64,000 nt of DNA, from the NCBI RefSeq assembly GCF_900497805.2, contig NW_020954617.1:3006751-3070750 (forward strand), in the 5' to 3' direction. Positions 40,689 to 51,479 of this stretch are shown one piece after another. The stretch comes from Vombatus ursinus. Taxonomy: Eukaryota > Chordata > Mammalia > Diprotodontia > Vombatidae. The notes under the pieces are model-generated. The model did no database searches and had not been told where the DNA came from. It saw only the letters and a list, made by a program, of their open reading frames with translations. A program made the translations under genes and the position numbers. How positions within the stretch are numbered: position 1 is the first letter of the stretch; each line of letters begins with the position of its first letter.

Positions 40689-41467
40689 AAATGCCCTCTG
40701 TCCCTTTACCATTCTGTGGAAGGGATTCCTGCTCATAGGTATGGTCTTGAGACCTCTCACAATAAGAGTTGCCCTCCTCTTGATGAGGTCATTCAACAAC
40801 ATCTTTCCTAAAATGTATAACACAGAACTAAACACAATATCTCAGATGGTGCAAGTGGGGACAGAATAGAGCAGGACTCTTTTCTCCATTATTTCATATA
40901 TTATGTCTCTGTTAAACAAACCTAAGATCACTTTAACTTTTTTGGCTACCATGATACACAGAGGAATCATATTGAACTCACAGTCCGTTATAGCTCTCAG
41001 ATCTTTTTTGAATGAACTGTAGCCAAGCTATACTTCTCCAATCCTGTATGTTACACAGTAACTTGATATTTAAATCCATGTTGCATATCTCCCTATTAAA
41101 TTTCCTCTTACTAAAGTTAGTCCATAATTCTAACCTATCAAGATTTTTAAAAAATCTGGATCTTATTACTTAATTTAGATTATTACAGTTTTCTATTTCC
41201 CAGTTTTGATATACTTACCAGCTACTGACTTTATCCATACCATTGGCAAAAAAGAAATGTTGACTGTCACAGGACCATGGACAGAACCCTACAGCACTCT
41301 AAATAAGCTCTATGACTTTGATAAAGTCATTTAAATTCCCTAGGATTAAGATTCCTCTTCTGTAAAATCAAAGAATTAGAAAGGACTATTAAAATCATCT
41401 ACTCCAATCTCATTTTATGTCTATAATAAATTCAACATTCATAGATTTGCATTTTAAAGAGTATTAC

Positions 41468-41702
41468 AGGGGCAACTAGGTGGCACTGTGGATAGATCAA
41501 TGGGCTTAGAATCAAGAAGACTCATCTTCATGAGTTCAAATCTGGATAAAGATACTTACTAGCTATGTGACCCTAAGCAAGTCACTTAATCCTGTTTGCC
41601 TCAGTTCCTCATCTGTAAAATGAGCCAGATAGGAAATGGCAAGTCATTCTAGCATCTCTGCCAAGAAAAACCCAAAATAGGGTCATGGAGAGTACAACAG
41701 TA
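41468..41702 (+). mobile_element. Mar1 SINE, near full length
   Basis: 'GGGCAACTAGGTGGCACTGT', 'GAGTTCAAATCTGG', 'CATCTGTAAAATGAGCC', tail 'CATTCTAGCATCTCTGCC' and 'GGGTCATGGAGAGTACAACA'. Confidence 0.85.
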
Positions 41703-42185
41703 AGTCCAAGATGGTAGATAAAGGGAATTGTATGCATCTAGCAAAAAAAATGATAAAAACTCAGACAATTACAGATTTTATTCAATGAACTTCACCTGTA
41801 TTCTCAGATGTGATTATGTCTCTCTCCAGGACTTCACTTTCTAAATGAGTGAGATAATATGAAGTTTCAATGATTAGTTTGATAGGGGAATAAGATTCAG
41901 TTATAAATATACAACTATTAGACTGTCTTTTTCTAGATAGATTAATACTAATAAGTTCAATTTAGTTCAAATCAGTAAGCAAGGAATAATTCTAAAACTT
42001 ATTTAAATATTCAAGGCTTTTTTGCTCATGAAAGGTCATGGTGAAGACAGAACAAACTCCCAAATATTAGGGGAAAAAACTAAAAAATCGAATTAAAATA
42101 ATAGGGATTCAATTTCTAATTCATAAGGAGTTCATCAGACAACCTTCATCTGTGGAGTTTCTAAGCTAAAGGAACTTCATCATTG

Positions 42186-42187
<2 letters not shown>
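41703..42187. other. Unclassified non-coding sequence
   Basis: No family or exon recognised. Confidence 0.35.
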
Positions 42188-42234
<47 letters not shown>

Positions 42235-42244
42235 NNNNNNNNNN

Positions 42245-42290
<46 letters not shown>
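42188..42290. repeat. (TC)n array with an assembly gap
   Basis: TC dinucleotides on both sides of ten Ns at 42235-42244. True array length is unknown. Confidence 0.97.
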
Positions 42291-42295
<5 letters not shown>

Positions 42296-43209
42296 TTCAT
42301 CTATATCCAAAGAATACAGTTTGGATGGAGTTTCTTTTAACTAATGCCTCTGAACTAATAACTGTTTGATTTGAATTTAAAAAAAGGTTATTTCAACTAC
42401 TCACCTCTCAATGTGATAATTCTAGTCCATCTAGTTGTTAAGTGCCCCCACATTCACATGAATTTGGGTACAATAATGCTGCAATTAGTTTCACGGAAAC
42501 AATGTTATAAAAGGGAAACTATTCAAAGTGTGATAGGGTAAGGAGAAGAAAAGAAACAGAACAAAGAACAGCAGCAAAAATGGAAGATGGAAAGAACTTT
42601 GGGTAGATTTGGTCCTGGGAGCAAAAGAGGAAGGGGGGGTCAAAGTTTCTTCACTCTGGTCCTGGGGCAAGGCTGAGCTGGACAAAGGAGACAGTGTGAT
42701 CTTAGGCACAGGAAAGCCCAAGAGAAGGCAAAGAAACAAGTAAAGCAGGAGCACTGAATAGGACCACTGGTGTCTGGGATTCTAAACACAAACAAGGATC
42801 AGCTGAGCCTGGGGAAGGCACAGGACTAGAGTAGGTGAAGTAGAAAGGGTCACTTGAGAAGGTTGGTTATGATATATTTGTGTTATTGCAGAAGGTCCTT
42901 GGAGAGACCACTTTATAAAGGTATGCCTGTACCAATAAAGGTGACTTACTGCCTACCCTGAAGGGATAGAGCTATTGGAGAATCTATTTGCTCTGACAGC
43001 TTCAAAAGTCAGAGCTAAAACAACTTCTATTCAAACAGCATGGCTACACAGGAGTCTGTGGATTCCTTTTATTAAACCAGTTCTAGGATGTTACCTGTTT
43101 TTCGCTAAGGCTGTTACTTTCTAACTTTGTTCTGTTTTGATCTAAAGATTACAATATATTTACTGACTCACTCCACTCTGTATCTGCTACTTTGACTGAT
43201 TTCAACTCC
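42291..43209. other. Unclassified non-coding sequence
   Basis: Around 42880-42950 there is a TATA-like 'TTTATAAAGG' about 20 bases before 'AATAAAGG', but no paired copy and no family match, so no element is claimed. Confidence 0.35.
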
Positions 43210-43445
43210 ATGGACTAAAATGCCCCCACAATAGATACCCCTTAGTCTCCTTCCTCCCACCATATTCTTGAGCTTTCCTGCATTGTCTCTCTCCAAAATA
43301 TAAGCTCCTTGAGGTCAAGGACTGTCTTTCCAAAAAATTATATGTGTGTACATATACATGTATATGTGTCTATAAAATTAAAATTAATATATCCCTAGTG
43401 CTTGGCACATAGTAGATTATTAATAAATGTTGATTGGATTGGATC
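43210..43445 (+). mobile_element. L2 3'-end fragment
   Basis: 'AATATAAGCTCCTTGAGGTC', 'AAGGACTGTCTTTCC', 'CCCTAGTGCTTGGCACATAG', 'TTAATAAATGTTGATTGGA'. A (TA/CA)n patch is inserted in the middle. Confidence 0.78.
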
Positions 43446-43784
43446 ACTCACAGTGTGAGGATTGATATGCCTTTGATGTGAACTATGAATGTTGATTTGT
43501 ACCTCGTAATCTCCATTTTCCTCATCACCATGGATAGGGCAAAGTCATCCTAGGGAAAAAAAATAACTTTGACTTCAGCGTCCTCCCAACTCTCTGTTAG
43601 CATCTCTTTCCCCAAAGTCTTACTCTTGCTCTCTGTGGCCCACCACCCTCAAGCTTTCTTCTTCTGTATTTCTAGGACTTCACACTAAACTGCTCCCCTT
43701 ATTTCTTTGCCAAGATTCTTCTCATATTCTGATCATTCACTTTTTCTTCCCCCATATTATTAATTGTCTTGATATAGTTTTTTG
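43446..43784. other. Unclassified non-coding sequence
   Basis: Pyrimidine-biased; may contain decayed L2 but no clear block. Confidence 0.3.
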
Positions 43785-43885
43785 CAGATATTACACGCAT
43801 CTCATTTGGTGCTTCACAACAACTCTGCGAAGTGGGTACCATAATCCTCATTTTATAGATGAGGAGTCTGAATTAGTGAATGCCT
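43785..43885 (-). mobile_element. MIR fragment
   Basis: Reversed 3' half: 'CACAACAACTCTGCGAAGTG', 'TTTTATAGATGAGGAGTCTG'. Confidence 0.6.
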
Positions 43886-43959
43886 TCTAATTCCCAAATT
43901 TATAGTACTTTCTAGAATTCCATGTTACTTATTTAAACATACCTTTGTCATTTAATTCC

Positions 43960-44160
43960 TACAAGATCACAGATTTAGAGCTAGAAGGAACCTTGAAGAG
44001 CATCTAGTCCAATCTATATTTTTTTTTAACAAATGAGAAAACTGAGGTCAAAAGAAACAGAATAATTTTCTCAAGGTCACACATTTGGCAAGTGGCAAAA
44101 CCAGAGTCTAATAATGTTTCTTTGATATGGAATCCAGTGTTTTTGATATTGCATTCTGAA
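43960..44160 (-). mobile_element. MIR3-type CORE-SINE
   Basis: Reversed CR1-like tail 'GAGCTAGAAGGAACCTTGAA' and 'CATCTAGTCCAATCTATATT', core 'AAATGAGAAAACTGAGGTC', 'CAAGGTCACACATTTGGC'. Confidence 0.75.
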
Positions 44161-44469
44161 AAGTGTGATTTAAGCAATTAATGAAAAGATGCTAATGGTT
44201 GATAGTAGCTTCACACCTGGAATATTTGTAGATTAATAGTGAACTCTTAGAGAGATGATATTTTAATTCAAAGTAATTCTGGTTCTAATGGTGGAATTTT
44301 GGGGGGGGAACCTGAGAGGGGGAGATATTAATGCTCAGTTACCTATAATTCTATATAGTTGCTCTTATCAAATGCCTTCACACCAGCCTCCCTTGAAGGC
44401 TTTTGTTGCTGCGGCCAACCTGACCTGACATAAATTGTTTTTACAGGGATGATTCCTTTAAAAGTAAAC
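44161..44469. other. Unclassified non-coding sequence
   Basis: No family or exon recognised. Confidence 0.35.
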
Positions 44470-44585
44470 ATCCAACCAATAGCTCCCTAAAGGAATGGAC
44501 AGTCATTGTTACCTCTCCATCATAAGTTTGGCACAATGCCTTGCATACAGTAGATCCTTAATAATTGTTTAACTGAATTGATTTT
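44470..44585 (+). mobile_element. L2 3'-end fragment
   Basis: 'TAGCTCCCTAAAGGAATGGA', 'GGCACAATGCCTTGCATACA', 'GTAGATCCTTAATAATTGTT'. Confidence 0.6.
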
Positions 44586-44639
44586 TTAAAATTCTTTAAA
44601 TTCACTCACACACAATTTAAAAACAGAAACATTAAGTTC

Positions 44640-44700
44640 TTTTCCCACAAATTCTTATGCTGTTCTGTATGCAGCAGATCTTTAATAAATGTGAACTGAC
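44640..44700 (+). mobile_element. L2 terminal remnant
   Basis: 'GCAGCAGATCTTTAATAAAT' and 'GTGAACTGACTGC' echo the L2 terminus again, very short. Confidence 0.4.
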
Positions 44701-44987
44701 TGCAACCTTGAATGCTCAGACTTCACTATCTAGCATAAGTGTTGAGGCCCAGGATAATGCAAGAGAAATTAGCTATATCTATCACTAAGGCTGTAAAAAT
44801 GGATTGTTCACTGAAGAAGCTAGTGCTATCAGCTGGAAATGCAACAGTCTGTAGTTCTCCCAATCAGCAGTATAAATCTATTTGGGAAGAATGTCTTAGT
44901 GAGGGGGGATTTAAAGAGGAGGGAAGACTGGGAGGAAGAAGGCCGTAGCAGAGTTATGTACTATTCCCCCCCCCAAAAAAATACACT

Positions 44988-44990
<3 letters not shown>

Positions 44991-45028
<38 letters not shown>

Positions 45029-45349
45029 GCAGGATAGGATTTAACCAACTCATTATTGAACATGAAGAGCAGTATGGAGTCTAAGATACTTGGGTGGGTG
45101 GGTGGGAATGTATCATCTAGGGCAGAAAGTCTTATCAAGTTAGAGAAACTATTATAAATAAAATTATGGATTCTTAATGTCTGTGACTGGCTAGCTTAAA
45201 GCCCAGTACTAATGAGACCAAGGTCACCTCTCTCAATTCCCAGCAGGCCAGTTAATTTCACTCTTTCCTTGGCCACTGATTGCATTCCTAACCCTGGTCA
45301 GCCATCGCTCAAATGCATGTCCTTGATCTTAAAGAGAGACAGGAGAGGT

Positions 45350-45385
<36 letters not shown>

Positions 45386-45461
45386 AACTGTAGGAAAAAT
45401 AACTAAATGCATATTCTGCTGATAGGGTGGTAAAACCTTTATTTCTATGCAGGAATGACAG

Positions 45462-45510
<49 letters not shown>

Positions 45511-45530
45511 CAGGGAGAGAAGAAGAGAAA

Positions 45531-45602
<72 letters not shown>

Positions 45603-45604
45603 AA
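44991..45604. repeat. Cluster of four simple-repeat arrays
   Basis: (AC)n 44991-45025, (GT)n 45351-45382, (GA)n 45465-45510 and (GAAA)n about 45528-45604, with short (TGGG)n near 45093-45105. AC and GT tracts are inverted relative to each other. The last 140 bases are almost all purine on this strand. Open frames on both strands here are low-complexity artefacts. Confidence 0.95.
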
Positions 45605-46109
45605 TCAACTGACTCAAAACTCATGTTTTTCACTTCATTTCAGTTACATAAGGTATTTATATACCCAACTTAAGCAGCAAGAATCTTAAAGGAACAGGGA
45701 CATTCTAGCCTCCAAAGTTTATTAAGAATATTCAGACAAACTGATATAAATGTTGACTATGACTATAGGAATCCTTCAAAGTCGTGAGGGGATTTGTAAA
45801 ATAAGGTAATCAGGTTTTTGACTGAACTGTCCAAATGTTTTAGCACTTCATATCCACAGAGGAATTCACCTACTAGCAAAGAAAGGACTCAAACAAAATC
45901 ATACTAAAGATTTCAACCCTCATCCTTACCTCTGCCTTATTTTGTTTTGAAAAGCCTCAATTTTTTTAGACTGAGTATGGGTTCCATTTGCACATGCTGT
46001 ATCCCACTCCATGACCCCTGGCATCACATTTTAAATATGTTGTAATTAACAGCAACTAAATTGAAAAAGAGATAGGGAGAGGTACTAGCTATTCAGTTAC
46101 CATCCCCAC
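45605..46109. other. Unclassified non-coding sequence
   Basis: No family or exon recognised. Confidence 0.35.
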
Positions 46110-46292
46110 TGCTACTCCATTCTTTGTCTTTATTCTGTATGTATTTCTTATATATCTATATGAACACAGGTTATGTTTCCTTCCTCTAGCCAAACTCTAC
46201 CATGAACATAAAACCTGTAAGGCCATGGCAGTCTCATTTTGGCCCTTAGTTTGTGTACATTGTGTTAATAAATGCTTATTAACTGACTGATT
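46110..46292 (+). mobile_element. L2 3'-end fragment, decayed
   Basis: 'TCTATATGAACACAGGTTAT' lead-in, 'GTTAATAAATGCTTATTAAC' and 'TGACTGA' terminus. Confidence 0.6.
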
Positions 46293-46410
46293 GGTTGGTT
46301 AGGCTTTATTCCTTAAAATAAATCTATGCCCTTTAAGGCAGCCCAATTGTCTTCTTGACACAGTTGATAGCAGTTTGATAATCTGTCCACAAATATTTTG
46401 ATTTCAATAT

Positions 46411-46466
46411 TTTAAAATATATATATACATGTATATGTATGTATATATATATATATATATATATGT
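46411..46466. repeat. (TA)n simple repeat
   Basis: Alternating TA with a few G/C interruptions, ending near 46464. Confidence 0.85.
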
Positions 46467-47427
46467 AAATACCATTACAGACACTTTAAATTACTTTCTG
46501 GATTGCTTTGGGCTATTGAGACAGTTACATAATTAAACAAGCCCATCTCTCTTTGAAGGGGGGGAGGGGCAAAGTGCTAGGTCTTAAAATGAAGAGCATC
46601 CACTCTTGAGTTTAAAATCCAGGATGGACATCTCTTAGTGATCTCAGGTATTACCCGACTGAGGTTGACACAATACCTCCAGAGCCAAACAAAGTGCCCT
46701 TGCACTCAGAGTTGCCTGCCTTTCTTAATTTCCCATGCTAAGGTGGTTTTCTCTCTAAATGAACAACAAATATAGTGCTCAATAAAATTTGCATAATAGA
46801 AGCCTGCAGACATCCATAAAACTGATATGAACATTGATAATTATGGGTTTGGGACTCAGGAGGAACAAATGAATCTAAATATATTGGAATATATAAATGA
46901 AGTTAATATTTCTAACCCAGTCAGAGAACCAAATGGCAGGTACACTTGATATATTTCTCTTTAATACATTATTTACTAAAGTATCTTCTGCCTAAAATGG
47001 TTAAAGTAACATTTTTGCTTTTTACAATTACTAGAGGAAAGGAGCAAAATTTCTAGAGGCTAGCTAAGTCTCTTCAACCCAAACTGAGCATTTTGGTTCA
47101 ATTGTATTATCCTATCTATTCTCTGAAGCATTAAATCCCAAATCAGGGAGAGGGGGTAGAAAAAGGAGAGTAGGGAAATGGAAGAGGAAAAAAAAAACTT
47201 TTGCATGGAAATTCACAAAGGTATGAAACTTAGGGAAAATAAAGCCATTGCAAGAAGCTCGGCCAAGGGAGAATAGGTTCTCTACTCCTCAGGGCTACAA
47301 GAATAATGTAGTATCCATAAAAGAGAGAGATTGTAATAAGACATACATGAGATTAAGAGCAAGGCTATTACTCATATTTTATTTTATTTTCATCTTGAAT
47401 TGTCATTGCAAAGAAAGAAAGGGAGGA
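46467..47427. other. Unclassified non-coding sequence
   Basis: About 960 bases without a recognisable transposon. A G-rich run at about 46558-46569. No supported exon. Confidence 0.4.
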
Positions 47428-47672
47428 AACATTTAAGTATTTACTATGTGTCAGGCACTTTCCTTGGGTACTTAGAAAGTGAGCAAACTTTCTCTTCCAT
47501 TGAGACTGGCAATTATTCTGAAATATATAGTCTTTGAAAACTGCATGGAACACCTAGAGCCTAAGTGCCATGTTGCCAATGTGTGTCTTTGGTGGAACTT
47601 GAACCCAGGTCTTCCAGATCCTGAAGCCAGATTTTTCTCCATTGTATCAGATTGCATCTTAAATTTGTATAT
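47428..47672 (-). mobile_element. MIR-type CORE-SINE, diverged middle
   Basis: Left end 'TATTTACTATGTGTCAGGCA' (reversed 3' end); right end 'CTTGAACCCAGGTCTTCCAG', 'ATCCTGAAGCCAG' (reversed head). Middle poorly matching. Confidence 0.5.
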
Positions 47673-48221
47673 ACCCTCCAACAACTGAGAGGTAAAAGTA
47701 TCTACTCAGGTCTCACAGAAGAGATCAGATACCTTTTGCATACCATTATTTGGGCAATTTTTTTGTTATTTCTTCCTCCCATGGGACTTCCATCAGTGAA
47801 GGAGTCATCCCGGTTGATGGACCAGTAGACACTAAGTGTCTACATAGTACTAGGAAACTGGTCTTGACCTGATGAGGATCAGTGCCTATGCAGGAAATAG
47901 TGTCAACCCTCATTGTAGCCTTAAAGATCTTGGTGTTTTTTGTTCCTACTTTTTGTCACTTTTTTAAAATAGACAAACCTACTAAGATTTGGAAAAAATG
48001 GCACAGCATCCCCTACTTTACATATCAGATCATTTAGATACAGAACTTGGTCCTTTCCAAGAAAGAGAGGCAAAATCTAGGATTTCAGGGCTTTTTAAAA
48101 ATCCCTTATTCAGTCACTCTTTCAGGGGACTTTTATGTAATTGGGCTGTGTGTTGCTGTTGTTTGTTTGTTGCTCACTTTTTATTTCAGTTTTCCTTTAC
48201 CTCCTTCAATCGAATCCAATA
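47673..48221. other. Unclassified non-coding sequence
   Basis: No family or exon recognised. Confidence 0.35.
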
Positions 48222-48420
48222 AAATCCAACCCAGTTAACATTTATTAAGTGCCTACTAAGTTCCAGGCACTGTGCTAATAACTGGGGATACAACTAATTA
48301 AAAAAGACAGTCCCTGCCCTCAAGTAGCTTACAATCTAAATGGGAAACAATACCCAAAAGGAGGTAGAAAAAAAGTGGGGTGGGGATAGTACATCAGGTG
48401 GCATCTTGTTCAAAGGAATT
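48222..48420 (-). mobile_element. L2 3'-end fragment
   Basis: Reversed: 'AACATTTATTAAGTGCCTAC', 'GCACTGTGCTAATAACTGGG', 'CCCTCAAGTAGCTTACAATC'. Confidence 0.8.
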
Positions 48421-48852
48421 GAAACTAAGCAGAGTAGCAGATAGTGCCTTTGTCAATCTTCTTGCATCCCCCAAGGTCAGAGTTGACCATCTAGAACCCA
48501 AGAGTTATTTAAGAGGTAGAAGTTTCTCTGCAAGATCTTAAGAACCTTACCAGCAAGGGATAGGATATGTTTAGTGGGAAGAATACCCAGCCTCCCTTAA
48601 ATTCATTCAACTTAGGTTAGATTTCTTTTCTTTTTTTTCCATAAAGGTAAAGAAAAATATCCTTGAGACTTAATTGACTCAGAGGCCTAAAGATTCAGGC
48701 CAGTGATATAATTTTCTGGTGCCCTGAGTGCAAACCACCATTAGGCACTTCAGCTTCTCATAGATTCTCTGCTAGTGGAAAAACTATTGGCATTTCAGAG
48801 ACAGGGAGACTTTGCTCAGTTGGATCAATTTGTGGCCTCATTGAACATCCTT
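48421..48852. other. Unclassified non-coding sequence
   Basis: No family or exon recognised between two L2 ends of the same orientation. Confidence 0.35.
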
Positions 48853-49308
48853 ATTCAATCAATCAATAAACATTTATTAAATGTCTATTATGTGTCACTG
48901 CACTGATATCTGGGAATTAAAAAAGAAGTCTCTGCCCTCAAGGAGCTTACAATATAATGGGATAGAGAAGATGCAAACAAGTATATACAGAGCAACTACA
49001 GGACAAATAGGAAATAATTCATGGAGGGCAAGTACTAGAATTAAGAGGGCTTGGGGTTATGTTCCTATAGATGGTAGGATTTTAGTCAAGACTTAAAGGA
49101 AGCCAGAGAGATCAATAAGTAGATGGAAGGAGGGAGAACCTTCCAGGAATGGGGGACATCCAGAGAGAATGCCTAGGGGTGCAAGATGGTGTGCATTATT
49201 CATGAAACAGCCAGGAAGCTAGTGTCACTGGATAGAAGAGTATGTATTGGGGAGTATGGTATAAGACGACTGGAAAAGAAAAAAGGAACAAGGCTAACAA
49301 AGGCTTAT
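48853..49308 (-). mobile_element. L2 3' UTR and end of ORF2
   Basis: Reversed: 'AAACATTTATTAAATGTCTA', 'CCCTCAAGGAGCTTACAATA', 'GGATTTTAGTCAAGACTTAA', 'GAACCTTCCAGGAATGGGGG', 'GCTAGTGTCACTGGATAG'. One of the better conserved L2 ends here. Confidence 0.83.
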
Positions 49309-49439
49309 TAAATGTCCTTTCCTGCTATGACTAAGTAAACTTCTCTTTGCTAAATACAGAATAATAAAGGAGCATCTCATTTCATTCAAATAATTAACTT
49401 AAACTAATAAATGATTGGTCTGAATCAGACCTAGTGGAG

Positions 49440-49655
49440 AACAAATGAGAATTTAGAAAGCATGAATTTTCAGTACTAAAGGTGGCAATTATTAATCGTG
49501 TGGCCGTGGAAAATGTATGTGACTTCTGGGAGTCTCATTTGCCTCATGAGTAAAAGGAAGATGGATACCTACTTTACAATTTCACAGGAATTTTTAAAGT
49601 CACTCTGCAAATCTTAAAGTGATGTATAAATGTCAATAGTCACCATTATTGTATA
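49440..49655 (+). mobile_element. MIR CORE-SINE
   Basis: 'ATCGTGTGGCCGTGGAAAAT', 'CATTTGCCTCATGAGTAAAA', 'GTCACTCTGCAAATCTTAAA', 'GTGATGTATAAATGTCAATA', the marsupial MIR end type. Confidence 0.65.
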
Positions 49656-49799
49656 GTTGGGCAATGGAGATAGGAGCTTGACTTGTGATTTTGATGGTGT
49701 AGACCTGTCTTAGATGAGGAAACTTCTTTTACCAATGGAAGTCAATACCTTCTCATAGTCTTAGTGAGTTGGTTAGAGTACTGACACATTAAGAGACTT

Positions 49800-49806
49800 G
49801 ATATAC

Positions 49807-49837
<31 letters not shown>

Positions 49838-49910
49838 TACACACATATGTATATATACACACACATAGATGCATATATGTGTGTGTGTATGTATGTGCAT
49901 ATATATATAT

Positions 49911-49943
<33 letters not shown>
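49800..49943. repeat. Compound (TA)n-(CA)n-(TG)n-(GA)n simple repeat
   Basis: (TA)n from 49807, CACA and TGTG runs, then (GA)n at 49914-49943. The 60-86 codon frames here are artefacts. Confidence 0.9.
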
Positions 49944-49947
<4 letters not shown>

Positions 49948-50983
49948 TTTTTACCAGGCAATTCTTCCTCATTTCACTCTGCTACATCTTTAGATATTGG
50001 CCAATATTATTCTAAAAATATTTATGATAAAAACCTATTGGAATTCTGCTCATTGTAACACAAATGTAGATATGACCAGAGTTTCCTGAAACAACTACAC
50101 GTGGGAAAAGCCTGATACAGCATGCTTAGTGTCTAACGTGAGGATTAGGGCTCCTACTTGATACCACCTTTATGAAAACATTAATTTTATTAGGTATTGA
50201 AGGATACAGTTTTTAAATCTCTTCAAGAAATGTCCAAGAGCATGTAAATGTTTAAATGATGATTTAATGCATTTTTAAAACCTACAACAAAAATATTCAT
50301 CATTGAATATACAGAATGGCATTATTGTGGGTCTTGAACTGAATAATCAGGGAGTGTTGATTCCCTGAGGCAAACTATAAAAGGTCAGTGACCATGTTCT
50401 TCTTTGAGTGCAAGGAATGTATGTAGTTCAGAAGGCAGCCATCAATGACTAACTTGATTTACATTCTCACGGCGATGTCATTTAAACAAGATCAATACTG
50501 TCTTCCCAATATGCTAATGTAGCTGAATTGTACATACTCCATAAGAAAGTATTTCTGGTAGGAAGAAGGAAATGAACATGTCAATTGGAAATCATCATTA
50601 AGATGACTCATGCTTTGGGGATTTATCACCATTGAGAACAAAACATTTCAGAAGTAGGAGGAAGATTGAGTTAGGGAGTATTATTGCTATACTTACCTAT
50701 ATGAAGACTATTAAACATTGCCATTTTTAGGGAGACTTTTTTTAAATCTACAGTTACAATGGATCCCTGAAATGTGATAATGTGGCAAAAGCCAAATAAA
50801 ATAGTCTTGAGGGCACAACTACATCTGTCAGAACACCTGAATAGTGAAATAATTGCACCAGGTTATATGTATTCATTTCATAGGTTTGGAGGGTTTTTTA
50901 GTTTGTTTTAGAGGGGAGGAAACTTGTAGGGCTGAGGTATGAGAAATGTAGATTCATTTAAATAAGAATATGAATGGGGCACA
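49944..50983. other. Repeat-free block, possible conserved non-coding element
   Basis: About 1 kb without a recognised transposon. Words such as 'TTTAAATGATGATTTAATGC' and 'CCCAATATGCTAATG' resemble enhancer-type AT-rich sites. Weak evidence from one sequence. Confidence 0.3.
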
Positions 50984-51479
50984 TTTTATTTTTTTATTAA
51001 TTTATTTTGATTTATCAATAATCACTTCCATATGCTTTTGAGTTTAAAATTTTTCTGCCCCTTCCTCCCCATCACCCTCCCCAAGACGGCTCATAATCTC
51101 ATACAGGCTATACATTCACATTCATATTAAACATATGTTCACATTAGTGATGTTGTAAGTAGAAATTAAAACCAATAGGAGGAACCATCAGAAAGAGGAA
51201 ACAAAACTCAATGGAGGAGGAAAAAAATGACAATTCGGCTTCCATAGTTCTTTCTTTGGGTGTGGATAGCATTTTCCATCACAAGGAAGGCCTCTGGAGA
51301 TGTCTTAGATCCTTGTATTGCCAGGAAGGGTTAAGTTTATCAATATTAGTCATCACACAACAAGGCTGTTATTGTGTACAACGTTCTCTTGGTTCTGCTC
51401 ACTTCACTCAGCATCAGACCATACAAGTCTTTCCAGGTTTTTCTGAAATCAGCCTGTTCATCATTTCTTATAGTACAAT

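Larger units (their letters stand above)
40034..41310 (-). mobile_element. L3/CR1-type LINE, about 1.3 kb, with nested SINEs
   Basis: Reversed L3/CR1: 'GGTCATCTAGCCAAAGGTCA', 'GTTAGGAAGTTTTTCCTCAT', 'GTTCTGTCCTCTGAGAC', then after two SINEs 'GTTGCCCTCCTCTTGATGAG', 'CAGAACTAAACACAATATCT', 'GCTACCATGATACACAGAGG', 'CCTATCAAGATTTTTAAAAA', 'ACAGAACCCTACAGCACTC'. Long and well ordered. MIR3 copies at 40320-40500 and 40535-40688 interrupt it. Confidence 0.75.

Noticed and set aside
42820-43080. Solo LTR
   Set aside because: A TATA-like word and AATAAA-like word are near each other, but I see no defined ends, flanking duplication or family match.
45540-45604. CRISPR-like array
   Set aside because: It is a plain GAAA microsatellite without spacers; the sequence is eukaryotic.
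45384-45633. Low-complexity frames (Ser/Phe/Leu or Lys/Glu/Arg repeats)
   Set aside because: They translate the (GA)n and (GAAA)n arrays.
49742-50058. Tyr/Ile/His-rich frames
   Set aside because: They translate (TA)n, (CA)n and (GA)n arrays.
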